This document shows positions 41,851 through 48,885 of a DNA stretch of 64,000 nt, piece after piece; within the stretch, counting starts at the first letter, position 1, and every line of letters starts with the position of its first letter. The notes under the pieces were generated by a model that did no database searches, was not told where the DNA came from, and saw only the letters and a list, made by a program, of their open reading frames with translations. Position numbers and translations under genes: made by a program. The stretch spans positions 1-64,000 of the forward strand of contig VBHP01000029.1 in assembly GCA_005881435.1 (NCBI GenBank). Reading direction: 5' to 3'. This stretch comes from Chloroflexota bacterium (lineage in GTDB: Bacteria > Chloroflexota > Limnocylindria > P2-11E > CF-107).

Positions 41851-42635
41851 AAGACGCTCAGTCCAGTGGCCGGCCGATGGTCATCAAGCTCGGCGGCGCG
41901 GCGGTCGGTGACGAAGACGCGGCGCTGGACTTCGTCGCCGAGCGTGCCGAGGCCGCGGACGCCATCGTCGTCGTACACGGCGGCGGGCCGCTCGTCGACG
42001 AGTGGTCCAAGCGGCTCGGCATCGAGACGCGCTTCGAGGACGGTCTGCGCGTCACCGACGAGCGGACGCGTGATGTCGCGCTGGCGGTGCTCGCCGGCCT
42101 CGCGAACAAACGTGTGGTCGCGGCGCTGTCGCGACGACGCGTCGATGCGGTCGGGATCTCCGGCGTGGATGCCGGCCTGCTCATCGTCGATCGTGCCGCG
42201 CCGTCCCTCGGTTTCGTCGGTCGCGTGCGCGCGGTCCGTCCCAAGGTCATCGACGCGCTCCTCGAAGCGCGCCTCGTGCCGGTCGTGGCGCCGGCAGCGG
42301 TGGCCAGCAGCGGCGGAGAGCTGCTCAACGTGAATGCCGACGAAGCCGCCGGCGCGATCGCTGCCGGCATCGGCGCGCGGCTCCTCCTGTTCGTCACCGA
42401 CGTCAACGGCGTTCAGGACCGGAATGGCAGACGCATCGCACGACTCGATGCCGAGACGATCCGACGCCTCCGTGCCGAGCGGGTCGTGAGCGGCGGCATG
42501 CTGCCGAAGCTCGAGGCCGCGCTCGTCGCCGCGGCGGAGGGCTGCGTCGCCGCGATAGTCGGTGCCAGGGACCGCTCCGGCTTGCGCGCCCTGGCCGAGG
42601 GGCGCCAGGCCGGGACGATGGTGAGCGCGGGCTGA
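41847..42635 (+). CDS. argB: N-acetylglutamate kinase
   Basis: 262 residues of the amino acid kinase fold from GTG 41847, fixed by the GTGA overlap with argJ. VIKLGGAAVGD opens the nucleotide site, VVHGGGPLVDEWSKRLG holds the substrate, and LNVNADEAAGAIAAGIGARLLLFVTDVNGV is the late ATP region. No long N-terminal helix typical of arginine-sensitive hexamers is seen, so feedback control may rest on another enzyme. Second step of the pathway. Stop overlaps the argR ATG. Confidence 0.94.
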   Translation: MKDAQSSGRPMVIKLGGAAVGDEDAALDFVAERAEAADAIVVVHGGGPLVDEWSKRLGIETRFEDGLRVTDERTRDVALAVLAGLANKRVVAALSRRRVDAVGISGVDAGLLIVDRAAPSLGFVGRVRAVRPKVIDALLEARLVPVVAPAAVASSGGELLNVNADEAAGAIAAGIGARLLLFVTDVNGVQDRNGRRIARLDAETIRRLRAERVVSGGMLPKLEAALVAAAEGCVAAIVGARDRSGLRALAEGRQAGTMVSAG

Positions 42636-43129
42636 TGGCGTCGGATAAGCGCGTGCGCCAGCAGGCGATCCTCCGCGTCATCGGGATGCGGCCGGTGCGC
42701 ACGCAGCAGGAGCTGGCCACCGCGCTTCGCCGGCAAGGCGTCGAGGCGACACAGGCGACGGTGTCGCGCGACATCGAGGAGCTCGGGCTGGTCAAGGTCC
42801 GCGGCGCGCGCGGCGAGCCGCACTACGAGGTCGCCTCGCGCAACACCATCGTCGACGCGCAGCAGGGCCCGAGCCGGTTGCGCCGGTTCTGCGAGGACTA
42901 CGCCGTCGAGGGCGCTGTCTCGGAATCGTTGGTGGTGCTGCGCAGCACGCCCGGTTCAGCGAATGCGCTGGCTGCGGCGATCGACGCGTGCGCGCTGCGG
43001 CACGTCGTCGGCACCCTTGCCGGCGACGACACCGTCTTCCTGGCCACCGAGGGGACACGCTGGTCGCGCAACGTGCTCGAGCTGCTGAAGGAGTTCGGCG
43101 TGTCGGAACGGGACAAGCAGCATGCCTGA
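42635..43129 (+). CDS. argR: Arginine repressor
   Basis: 164 residues with the winged-helix N-terminal domain (TQQELATALRRQGVEATQATVSRDIEELGLVKVRG) and the C-terminal trimerisation/arginine domain ending GTLAGDDTVFLAT. Binds the ARG box at 39614 when arginine is present. Located within the operon it controls, hence autoregulated. Overlaps argB by one base and argG by eight. Confidence 0.95.
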   Translation: MASDKRVRQQAILRVIGMRPVRTQQELATALRRQGVEATQATVSRDIEELGLVKVRGARGEPHYEVASRNTIVDAQQGPSRLRRFCEDYAVEGAVSESLVVLRSTPGSANALAAAIDACALRHVVGTLAGDDTVFLATEGTRWSRNVLELLKEFGVSERDKQHA

Positions 43130-44438
43130 GCGCTGCGTGCTGGCGTACTCGGGCGGGCTCGACACGTCCGTCGCCGTCGCCTGGATCCGCGAGACGTACG
43201 GCTATGACGTCGTGACCTGCACGGCCGATCTCGGCAACGTCGCCGATCTGAATGCGGTGCAGCAAAAGGCCATCGCCTCGGGTGCCGCCAAGGCCGTGGT
43301 CGTGGACGCGCGCGACGTCTTCGTGACGTTCTTCGTCTGGCCGGCGCTGCAAGCCGGCGCGCTGTATCAGGACAAGTACCCGCTCGCGACCGCGCTGGGG
43401 CGGCCGCTCATCGCCAAGCTGCTCGTCGACACCGCCCGCGACGAGGGCGCGAAGTATGTCGCGCACGGCAGCACCGGCAAGGGGAACGATCAGGTGCGCT
43501 TCGACCTGGCCGTCCACGCGCTTGCGCCGGATCTCGTCGTCGTCGCACCGATGCGCGGCGGCATGAACATGTCGCGGGAAGAGGAGATGGCGTACGCGAA
43601 GCAGCGCGCCATCCCCGTTCCGGTGACGAAGAAGAGTCCGTACAGCGTCGACGAGAACCTGTGGGGACGGTCGATCGAGGCGGGCGTGCTCGAGGACCCG
43701 TGGCAGGCGCCGCCGAGAGACGTGTACCAGTGGACCGTCGATCCGAATGAAGCCCCCGAGCGGCCGTCCGTCGCCGTCGTCGGCTTCGAGCAGGGCGTGC
43801 CGGTCAGCCTCGACGGCAAACCGCTCACCGGTCCGGCGCTGATCGAAGCGCTCAACGCCCTCGCCGGAAAGCACGGCGTCGGGAGGATCGACATGGTCGA
43901 AGACCGGCTGGTCGGGATCAAGTCCCGCGAGATCTACGAGGCGCCGGCGGCGGTGACCCTACACGCGGCACATATGGCGCTAGAGGAGATGGTGCTGTCG
44001 CGCGACGTGCAGCGCTTCAAACGACAGGTCGCGCAGGAATACGCACGCGTCGTGTACGAGGGGCTGTGGTTCAGCGCGCACCATCAGGACCTCGCGGCGT
44101 ACGTGCGCTCGACCCAGCGCTTCGTCAGCGGTGAGGTCAAGCTGCAGCTGCATCGCGGCGCCGTGACCGTCGTCGGCAGAAAGAGCCCGAATGCCCTGTA
44201 CCAGGAGGCGCTGGCGACGTACTCGAAGGCGGACCGCTTCGACCACAAGGCCGCGGAGGGATTCATCACCGTCTTCGGCCTGCCGCTGCGGACGCAGGCG
44301 CGCGCGCAGCGGCTGTGGGCCGCGGACGACACCGCGGCGCTCGATGTGCCGCGGCGAGCGATCGAGGCTCCGGCGTCGGCGCCGGCGGTCAAGCGGAAGC
44401 AGCGCGCCTCGCAGCCGCGCCCGAAGCTGGGGCGATGA
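43122..44438 (+). CDS. argG: Argininosuccinate synthase
   Basis: 438 residues. PP-loop ATPase site LAYSGGLDTSVAVAWI at the N-terminus, AHGSTGKGNDQVRFD at about 115, KSPYSVDENLWGRSIEAG at about 170. Joins citrulline and aspartate. It is longer than the usual ~400 residues by a basic, proline/alanine-rich tail (after about residue 405, ending KRKQRASQPRPKLGR) that is probably disordered. ATG overlaps the argR end. TGA overlaps the argH start as ATGA. Confidence 0.96.
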   Translation: MPERCVLAYSGGLDTSVAVAWIRETYGYDVVTCTADLGNVADLNAVQQKAIASGAAKAVVVDARDVFVTFFVWPALQAGALYQDKYPLATALGRPLIAKLLVDTARDEGAKYVAHGSTGKGNDQVRFDLAVHALAPDLVVVAPMRGGMNMSREEEMAYAKQRAIPVPVTKKSPYSVDENLWGRSIEAGVLEDPWQAPPRDVYQWTVDPNEAPERPSVAVVGFEQGVPVSLDGKPLTGPALIEALNALAGKHGVGRIDMVEDRLVGIKSREIYEAPAAVTLHAAHMALEEMVLSRDVQRFKRQVAQEYARVVYEGLWFSAHHQDLAAYVRSTQRFVSGEVKLQLHRGAVTVVGRKSPNALYQEALATYSKADRFDHKAAEGFITVFGLPLRTQARAQRLWAADDTAALDVPRRAIEAPASAPAVKRKQRASQPRPKLGR

Positions 44439-45823
44439 CGTTGTGGGGCTCGCGGATGTCCGCGCCACTCGACCCGCGCGTACGCGAGTTCACCGCGTCG
44501 CTCGAGGCGGACAAGCGGCTCGCGCCGTATGACCTCAAAGGCTCGCTGGCGCACGCCCGCATGCTGAAGCGGCAACGCATCCTCGATGCCGCGACGGCCG
44601 ATCGCATCGTGGCCGGGCTCGAGGAGATCGCAAGGGAAATCGAGCAGGCCTCCTTCCCATGGCCGGATGACGCCGAGGACGTGCATTCCGCCGTGGAGGC
44701 GCGCCTGCGTGAGAAGATCGGCGACGCCGCCGGTGCGCTCCACACGGCGCGCAGCCGGAACGATCAGGTCGCCCTCGCGCTGCGGCTCTTCACGCTCGAC
44801 GCGATCGACGGCGTCGACGATGCGCTCGACGATCTGCAGACGGCACTCCTGGATGTCGCGCGCGAGCACGTGGACGCGGTGCTGCCGGGCTACACCCATC
44901 TGCAGCGCGCGCAACCGATCTCGCTGGCGCACCACCTGTTGGCCCACGTCGAGGCGTTCGATCGCGATCGAGCCCGTCTCGGCGAGGCCCGCGCGCGTGT
45001 CGGCGTCTCGCCGCTGGGCGCCGGGGCACTGGCGGGCACGTCGCATCCGATCGATCCGCGCTCGGTCGCCGACGACCTCGGCCTGCTCGGCACGTTCCGG
45101 AACAGCGTCGATGCCGTATCCGAGCGCGACTTCGTCGCGGAGTTCGTCTTCTGCTGCGCGCTCGCGGCCGTGCACGCCTCGCGGCTGGCCGAGGAGATCG
45201 TGCTGTGGACGTCGAGCGAGTTCGCCTTCGCGCAGCTCGACGATCGTCTGACGACCGGCTCGAGCATCATGCCGCAGAAAAAGAATGCCGACGCGGCCGA
45301 GCTGATCCGCGCCCGCAGCGCGCGCGGCATCGGCGCCGTCACCGCGATCCTGGCGCTGCTGAAGGGTCTGCCCCTGGCCTATGACCGCGACCTGCAAGAG
45401 GATCGCGCCGCCTTGTACGAAGCCTTCGACGTCGCGCGCGACGGTGCCCACATGCTCGCCACGCTAATGCGCGGGCTCCACTTCGATCACGCCGCAATGC
45501 GGCGCGCGTGCGAGCGCGGCTACCTCACGGCGACGGAGCTCGCCGACCATCTGGTGCGGGCCGGGGTGCCGTTCCGTGACGCGCACGCCGTCGTGGGCAG
45601 GATCGTGCGCGAGCTTTCGGAGCGTGACCGCTCGCTCGAATCGCTGACCCTGGAGGAGCTTCGTCGCTACCACCCGCGCTTCGGCGCGAGCGCGCTGGAG
45701 GAGGTCACGGTCGAGCATGCCCTCGCGTCGCGCTCGTCTCCCGGCGGCACCGCTCCGGTCCGCGTCCGCGAAGCGCTGGCCGCCGCCGACGCGCGCCGCC
45801 GGGCTCGGGCGGGCGAACGATGA
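44435..45823 (+). CDS. argH: Argininosuccinate lyase
   Basis: 462 residues of the fumarase/aspartase superfamily. Signature GSSIMPQKKNADAAELIRARSARG, HTARSRNDQVALALRL for substrate binding, and GYTHLQRAQPISLAHHLLAH with the catalytic His. Releases arginine and fumarate. ATG 44435 set by ATGA overlap; the ORF track start at 44315 is an artefact. Not fused to an acetyltransferase, unlike the ArgHA proteins of some marine gammaproteobacteria, but the acetyltransferase follows at once. Confidence 0.95.
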   Translation: MTLWGSRMSAPLDPRVREFTASLEADKRLAPYDLKGSLAHARMLKRQRILDAATADRIVAGLEEIAREIEQASFPWPDDAEDVHSAVEARLREKIGDAAGALHTARSRNDQVALALRLFTLDAIDGVDDALDDLQTALLDVAREHVDAVLPGYTHLQRAQPISLAHHLLAHVEAFDRDRARLGEARARVGVSPLGAGALAGTSHPIDPRSVADDLGLLGTFRNSVDAVSERDFVAEFVFCCALAAVHASRLAEEIVLWTSSEFAFAQLDDRLTTGSSIMPQKKNADAAELIRARSARGIGAVTAILALLKGLPLAYDRDLQEDRAALYEAFDVARDGAHMLATLMRGLHFDHAAMRRACERGYLTATELADHLVRAGVPFRDAHAVVGRIVRELSERDRSLESLTLEELRRYHPRFGASALEEVTVEHALASRSSPGGTAPVRVREALAAADARRRARAGER

Positions 45824-46362
45824 GCGCGGAGCCGATCCGGAAGGCCCGCGCCGGCGACGTCGCGGCGATGCGCGAAACCATCAACGCGTATGCCCGCGAG
45901 GATCGGATGCTCGAACGGAGCGACGAGTTTCTGTTCGAGAACCTGCGCGATTTCAGCGTCGCCGAGGTCGGCGGCGCGTTCGCCGGCTGCTGCGCGCTCC
46001 ATGTGCTGACACCGGATCTGGCCGAGATCCGTTCTCTCGCCGTGCCGCACGCGTTCGAAGGGCGCGGATTCGGTAGGCGTCTGCTGCAGGCTTGCATCGT
46101 CGAGGCTCGCGAGTTGGGGCTGCGCCGCGTCTTCGCCCTCACGCTCGTGCCCGACTTCTTCTCCAAATGCGGTTTCACGGTGACGAGCCTGGCCCACCTC
46201 TCGGAGAAGAGCGCAGCCGAGTGTCCGATCTGTCCCAAGCGCTTCGCCTGCGACGAGGTCGCGCTGGTGCTGCATCTCGACGGCTCAAAGCCGCTGCCGC
46301 TCGCAGCCAACGAGCCGGTCGGCTACACGAGGCTGTTCCTGCACATGGAGCCGCGCTCCTGA
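45820..46362 (+). CDS. Stand-alone N-acetylglutamate synthase (GNAT)
   Basis: 180 residues, a single GNAT domain of the short ArgA type: IRKARAGDVAAMRETINAYAREDRMLERS at the N-terminus, EIRSLAVPHAFEGRGFGRRLLQACIVEAR as acetyl-CoA loop, and FFSKCGFT. It also has the cysteine pair CPICPKRFAC typical of this group in actinobacteria and thermophiles. It makes acetylglutamate from glutamate and acetyl-CoA. Coupled by ATGA to argH, as the last arg gene. Without the amino-acid-kinase domain of E. coli ArgA, arginine inhibition, if any, uses the GNAT domain itself. Confidence 0.85.
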   Translation: MSAEPIRKARAGDVAAMRETINAYAREDRMLERSDEFLFENLRDFSVAEVGGAFAGCCALHVLTPDLAEIRSLAVPHAFEGRGFGRRLLQACIVEARELGLRRVFALTLVPDFFSKCGFTVTSLAHLSEKSAAECPICPKRFACDEVALVLHLDGSKPLPLAANEPVGYTRLFLHMEPRS

Positions 46363-46859
46363 GCCTCATCGTCGTCGACGAGCCACAGGATCGCCCGGCC
46401 TGGATCCGGGAGACCGTCGCGCTCGTCGCGGCACGAGTCCGCGCCGAGCGCGCGCGACTGATGGCCCGCGTCGCCGCGGCGTCCGAGGCGGAGATCGGCG
46501 CGGGCGGCGACGACGACTGGGGGCTCGGCCAGATCGCGGTCCATCTCCTCGTCGTCGAACGTGGCGTGTTCTCGATCGCCGGCCGCCTGGCGCGGGGCGA
46601 GGCGGTCGACCGCGGCACCGGACAGCCTCGTCCGCCGGTGAGCGGCGTCTCACGCGACGGCATCGCGACGCTGTCGCAAAAGGCCGAGCGCGATCTCACC
46701 ACGTTCGCGGCCGGCTTCCCCGCGGAGCCCGATGTAACCGCGACCGCTCGGCATCCCTTCTATGGCCGGCTGAATTGCTTCGGCTGGCTGCTCACGCAGC
46801 TGAGCCATTACGCGGCGCATCTCGAGGCGCTCGAGCGCGGGACGAAGAGCGCGCTGTAG
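46359..46859 (+). CDS. DinB-like four-helix protein, probable CTG start
   Basis: About 166 residues. Helical, with WGLGQIAVHLLVVERGVF and FGWLLTQLSHYAAHLEAL, giving the His...HxxxH pattern of DinB/YfiT metal-dependent proteins. These often act as thiol transferases or have no known activity. No ATG, GTG or TTG lies near the natural N-terminus. CTG 46359 overlaps the upstream stop as CTGA, exactly as ATGA and GTGA do elsewhere in the window, and is taken as the start; the first ATG in frame (in ARLMARV) would remove about a third of the first helix pair. Confidence 0.65.
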   Translation: MSLIVVDEPQDRPAWIRETVALVAARVRAERARLMARVAAASEAEIGAGGDDDWGLGQIAVHLLVVERGVFSIAGRLARGEAVDRGTGQPRPPVSGVSRDGIATLSQKAERDLTTFAAGFPAEPDVTATARHPFYGRLNCFGWLLTQLSHYAAHLEALERGTKSAL

Positions 46860-47248
46860 TGCCGGCCTCGCGGTCGCTGCGCTTCTTCATCGGCGCGTTC
46901 AACACGGTCGCTGCCGCCGGCCTCGCCGCGTACACGTCGGCGTTTCCGCTCGCTTTCGTGCCCCGCCCGCAGCTCGCCTTCCACGTCACGACGTCGTGGC
47001 TCGCGGTGCTGGCCGCGCTCGTGGCGACGATCTCGATCGCGTTCGATCTCGCGGTCCTGGCGTGGGTCGCCGTCGGCTACCTGGTGTGGATCGCGCTGCT
47101 CGCGGGGCACGCGCTCTCACTCGTCTACCTCGCCCTGGCCGTGTCTCTGGCGCCGGTGGTGCCTCGTCCGCAGCGTTCGTTGGGGCAGGGGATGGCTGTC
47201 GCGGCGATCACGGTCGCTGCGATCGCTATCGCTCGAGGCTTCTTCTGA
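46859..47248 (+). CDS. Small four-helix membrane protein
   Basis: 129 residues from GTG 46859, one base overlap with the previous stop. Four hydrophobic segments alternate with short loops (FFIGAFNTVAAAGLAAYT, SWLAVLAALVATISIAF, VLAWVAVGYLVWIALLAG, GMAVAAITVAAIAIARGFF). No family recognised and no charged or catalytic motif. Last gene before a 150-base non-coding stretch with a LexA-like site. Translationally tied to the DinB-like gene. Confidence 0.65.
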   Translation: MPASRSLRFFIGAFNTVAAAGLAAYTSAFPLAFVPRPQLAFHVTTSWLAVLAALVATISIAFDLAVLAWVAVGYLVWIALLAGHALSLVYLALAVSLAPVVPRPQRSLGQGMAVAAITVAAIAIARGFF

Positions 47249-47250
47249 AT

Positions 47251-47264
47251 CGAACGTACGTTCT
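47251..47264 (+). promoter_or_regulatory. LexA (SOS)-like box with overlapping -10
   Basis: CGAACGTACGTTCT fits 13 of 14 positions of the Gram-positive SOS consensus CGAACRNRYGTTYC; its core GAACGTACGTTC is a perfect palindrome. A -10 candidate TAAGAT begins at its last base, so LexA would occlude the promoter of the gene at 47399. Confidence 0.55.
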
Positions 47265-47302
47265 AAGATTACACCAGAGCGATAACGCTGGCGCAGGCAA
47301 CG

Positions 47303-47327
47303 CAAGACCGCCGGAGATGCGGTCTTG
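47303..47327 (+). other. Leader hairpin in the 47250-47398 stretch
   Basis: CAAGACCGC and its exact complement form a 9-bp stem with a 7-base loop, inside the leader between the LexA-like box and the 47399 start. No T-run follows. Flanked by TTACACC (47270) and GGTGTAA (47356), an inverted pair, with a third similar element TGTAATCACC at 47343. Confidence 0.5.
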
Positions 47328-47398
47328 ACGGCGCACTATAGATGTAATCACCATCGGTGTAACAGCTTCCCGGAACGTGGAAGCAAGCAGGAGGGCAT

Positions 47399-47914
47399 AT
47401 GAGCCTCAAGGAAGAAGCCCAGGGTTGGTTCGCCGGCCGGATCCCCGGCGGATGGTTCAGCGAAGCGCCGGAGGTACTCACCGATCGCGAGGAGATTCTG
47501 GTCATCGGTCGACTCGCGGACGTGCAGCTGGCCAAGGACAGCAGCGCCGATGCGCTCGCCGCGGCGCGAGCCGGCAGGATCAAGGAGTTCCGCGAGCGGA
47601 CGCGCGACGAGCGCATGGCCATCGCCAATGAGGCGCAACAGAAATTCGGTCGAGCTGTCTCCTGGGGCGCGAGAGCTGGAGACGTGACCGAGCTGTTCAC
47701 GACGCTCTCGGTGCCGGTGATGACGCGACTGCGGATCAAGGAGCGAGAGCTTCTCGACGCGCTCGTGGACTCGGGCGTTGCGCGGAGCCGCAGCCACGCG
47801 CTGGCGTGGTGCGTCAAGCTCGTCGCCGATCATCAGGGCGAATGGGTCACCGAGCTGAAGGACACCGTCCGCCGGCTCGAGGAGCTCCGCGCCGGCGCAC
47901 CACGGCCGAATTGA
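47399..47914 (+). CDS. Uncharacterised protein with ribbon-helix-helix-like C-terminus
   Basis: 171 residues. N-terminal ~45 residues contain WFAGRIPGGWF and REEILVIGRLAD, which look like a compact domain; 50-85 is a charged helix (IKEFRERTRDERMAIANEA); residues about 105-145 (VMTRLRIKERELLDAL...SRSHALAWCVKLV) have the strand-helix-helix pattern of RHH DNA-binding proteins. I do not recognise the family. Strong Shine-Dalgarno GCAGGAGGG. Upstream lie a LexA-like box and repeats of TTACACC that could be its own operator. Its stop overlaps the protease start (TTGA), so the two are made together and may act as partners. Confidence 0.7.
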   Translation: MSLKEEAQGWFAGRIPGGWFSEAPEVLTDREEILVIGRLADVQLAKDSSADALAAARAGRIKEFRERTRDERMAIANEAQQKFGRAVSWGARAGDVTELFTTLSVPVMTRLRIKERELLDALVDSGVARSRSHALAWCVKLVADHQGEWVTELKDTVRRLEELRAGAPRPN

Positions 47915-48849
47915 CCGCGATGCGCGAACCGCTGGGCCAGCCGCTCTCGATCCTCGAAGCCCTCTCAGAGCAATTCGTTCGCGTCGTCGAACGGGTCTCG
48001 CCGGCGGTCGTGAACGTGCGCTCGGGCCGCGGCGGCGGGAGCGGCGTGGTGATCACACCCGACGGCTATGTGCTGACGAACGCGCACGTCGTCGCGGAGG
48101 CACAGCGGGTGCAACTGCGTCAGCGAGACGGGTCGGACATCACGGCCGACGTCGTCGGGACCGACGCGAGCACCGACCTGGCGGTGCTGCGCGCCTCCGC
48201 CTCCAGTCTCGAGGCTGCCGAGCTGGGCGACTCCGACGCGCTCCGTGTCGGTCAGATCGTCATTGCCATCGGCAATCCGCTCGGCCTGCAGTCGACGGTG
48301 ACGCACGGTGTCGTCAGCGCGCTCGGGCGCAGCCTGCGCGCGCAGAACGGACGAATGATCGAGAACGTCATCCAGACCGACGCGCCGCTCAACCCCGGCA
48401 ACTCGGGCGGCCCGCTGGTCGACGTCCACGGCGCCGTCATGGGCGTCAACAGCGCCATCATCGCGATGGCGCAGGGCATCTCGTTCGCGATCCCGTCGGC
48501 GACCGCGCGGTTCGTCGCGGCCGCGCTGATGCGTGACGGTCGCGTTCGGCGCGCGTACTTGGGCATTTCCGGCGCGCCGACCCCGATCGGCCGCGGTCTT
48601 GCGGCCGCGCTCGGCCTTGCGGTGCGCGAGGGCATCCGCGTCGTCGAAATCCTGTCGCGAGGTCCGGCCGAGCGCGGCGGACTCCGCGCCGGCGACATCC
48701 TCGTCAGCTTCGACGGGATCCAGATCCGAAGCCTCTCCGACCTCCAGCGTTGGTTGGACGCGAGCCGGGTCGGTCAAGCCGTGCTGGTGCGCGCGATCCG
48801 GCGTGGCGAGCTCGTGTCACTCACCGTGGTGCCCTCCGAAGCGCGCTGA
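47911..48849 (+). CDS. HtrA/S1C serine protease without signal peptide, with PDZ domain
   Basis: About 312 residues. Trypsin-like domain with catalytic His (LTNAHVV), Asp (ASTDLAVL) and Ser (PGNSGGPL), at about 59, 89 and 165, then a PDZ domain (about 215-305; GGLRAGDILVSFDGI). The N-terminus goes directly into the protease fold: no signal peptide or membrane anchor, unlike nearly all DegP/HtrA. It would therefore act in the cytoplasm. Start is TTG 47911 (TTGA overlap) or ATG 47920. Coupling with an RHH-like protein suggests that protein may be regulator or substrate; this is inference. Confidence 0.85.
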   Translation: MTAMREPLGQPLSILEALSEQFVRVVERVSPAVVNVRSGRGGGSGVVITPDGYVLTNAHVVAEAQRVQLRQRDGSDITADVVGTDASTDLAVLRASASSLEAAELGDSDALRVGQIVIAIGNPLGLQSTVTHGVVSALGRSLRAQNGRMIENVIQTDAPLNPGNSGGPLVDVHGAVMGVNSAIIAMAQGISFAIPSATARFVAAALMRDGRVRRAYLGISGAPTPIGRGLAAALGLAVREGIRVVEILSRGPAERGGLRAGDILVSFDGIQIRSLSDLQRWLDASRVGQAVLVRAIRRGELVSLTVVPSEAR

Positions 48850-48885
48850 TCGCGAGGGGCGCAGTCTGGTAGCGTCCGGCCGAGC

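Noticed and set aside
47265-47300. Second SOS-like or phage operator in the 47250 leader
   Set aside because: CCAGAGCG...CGCTGG pairing is short and bulged; no match to a known motif.
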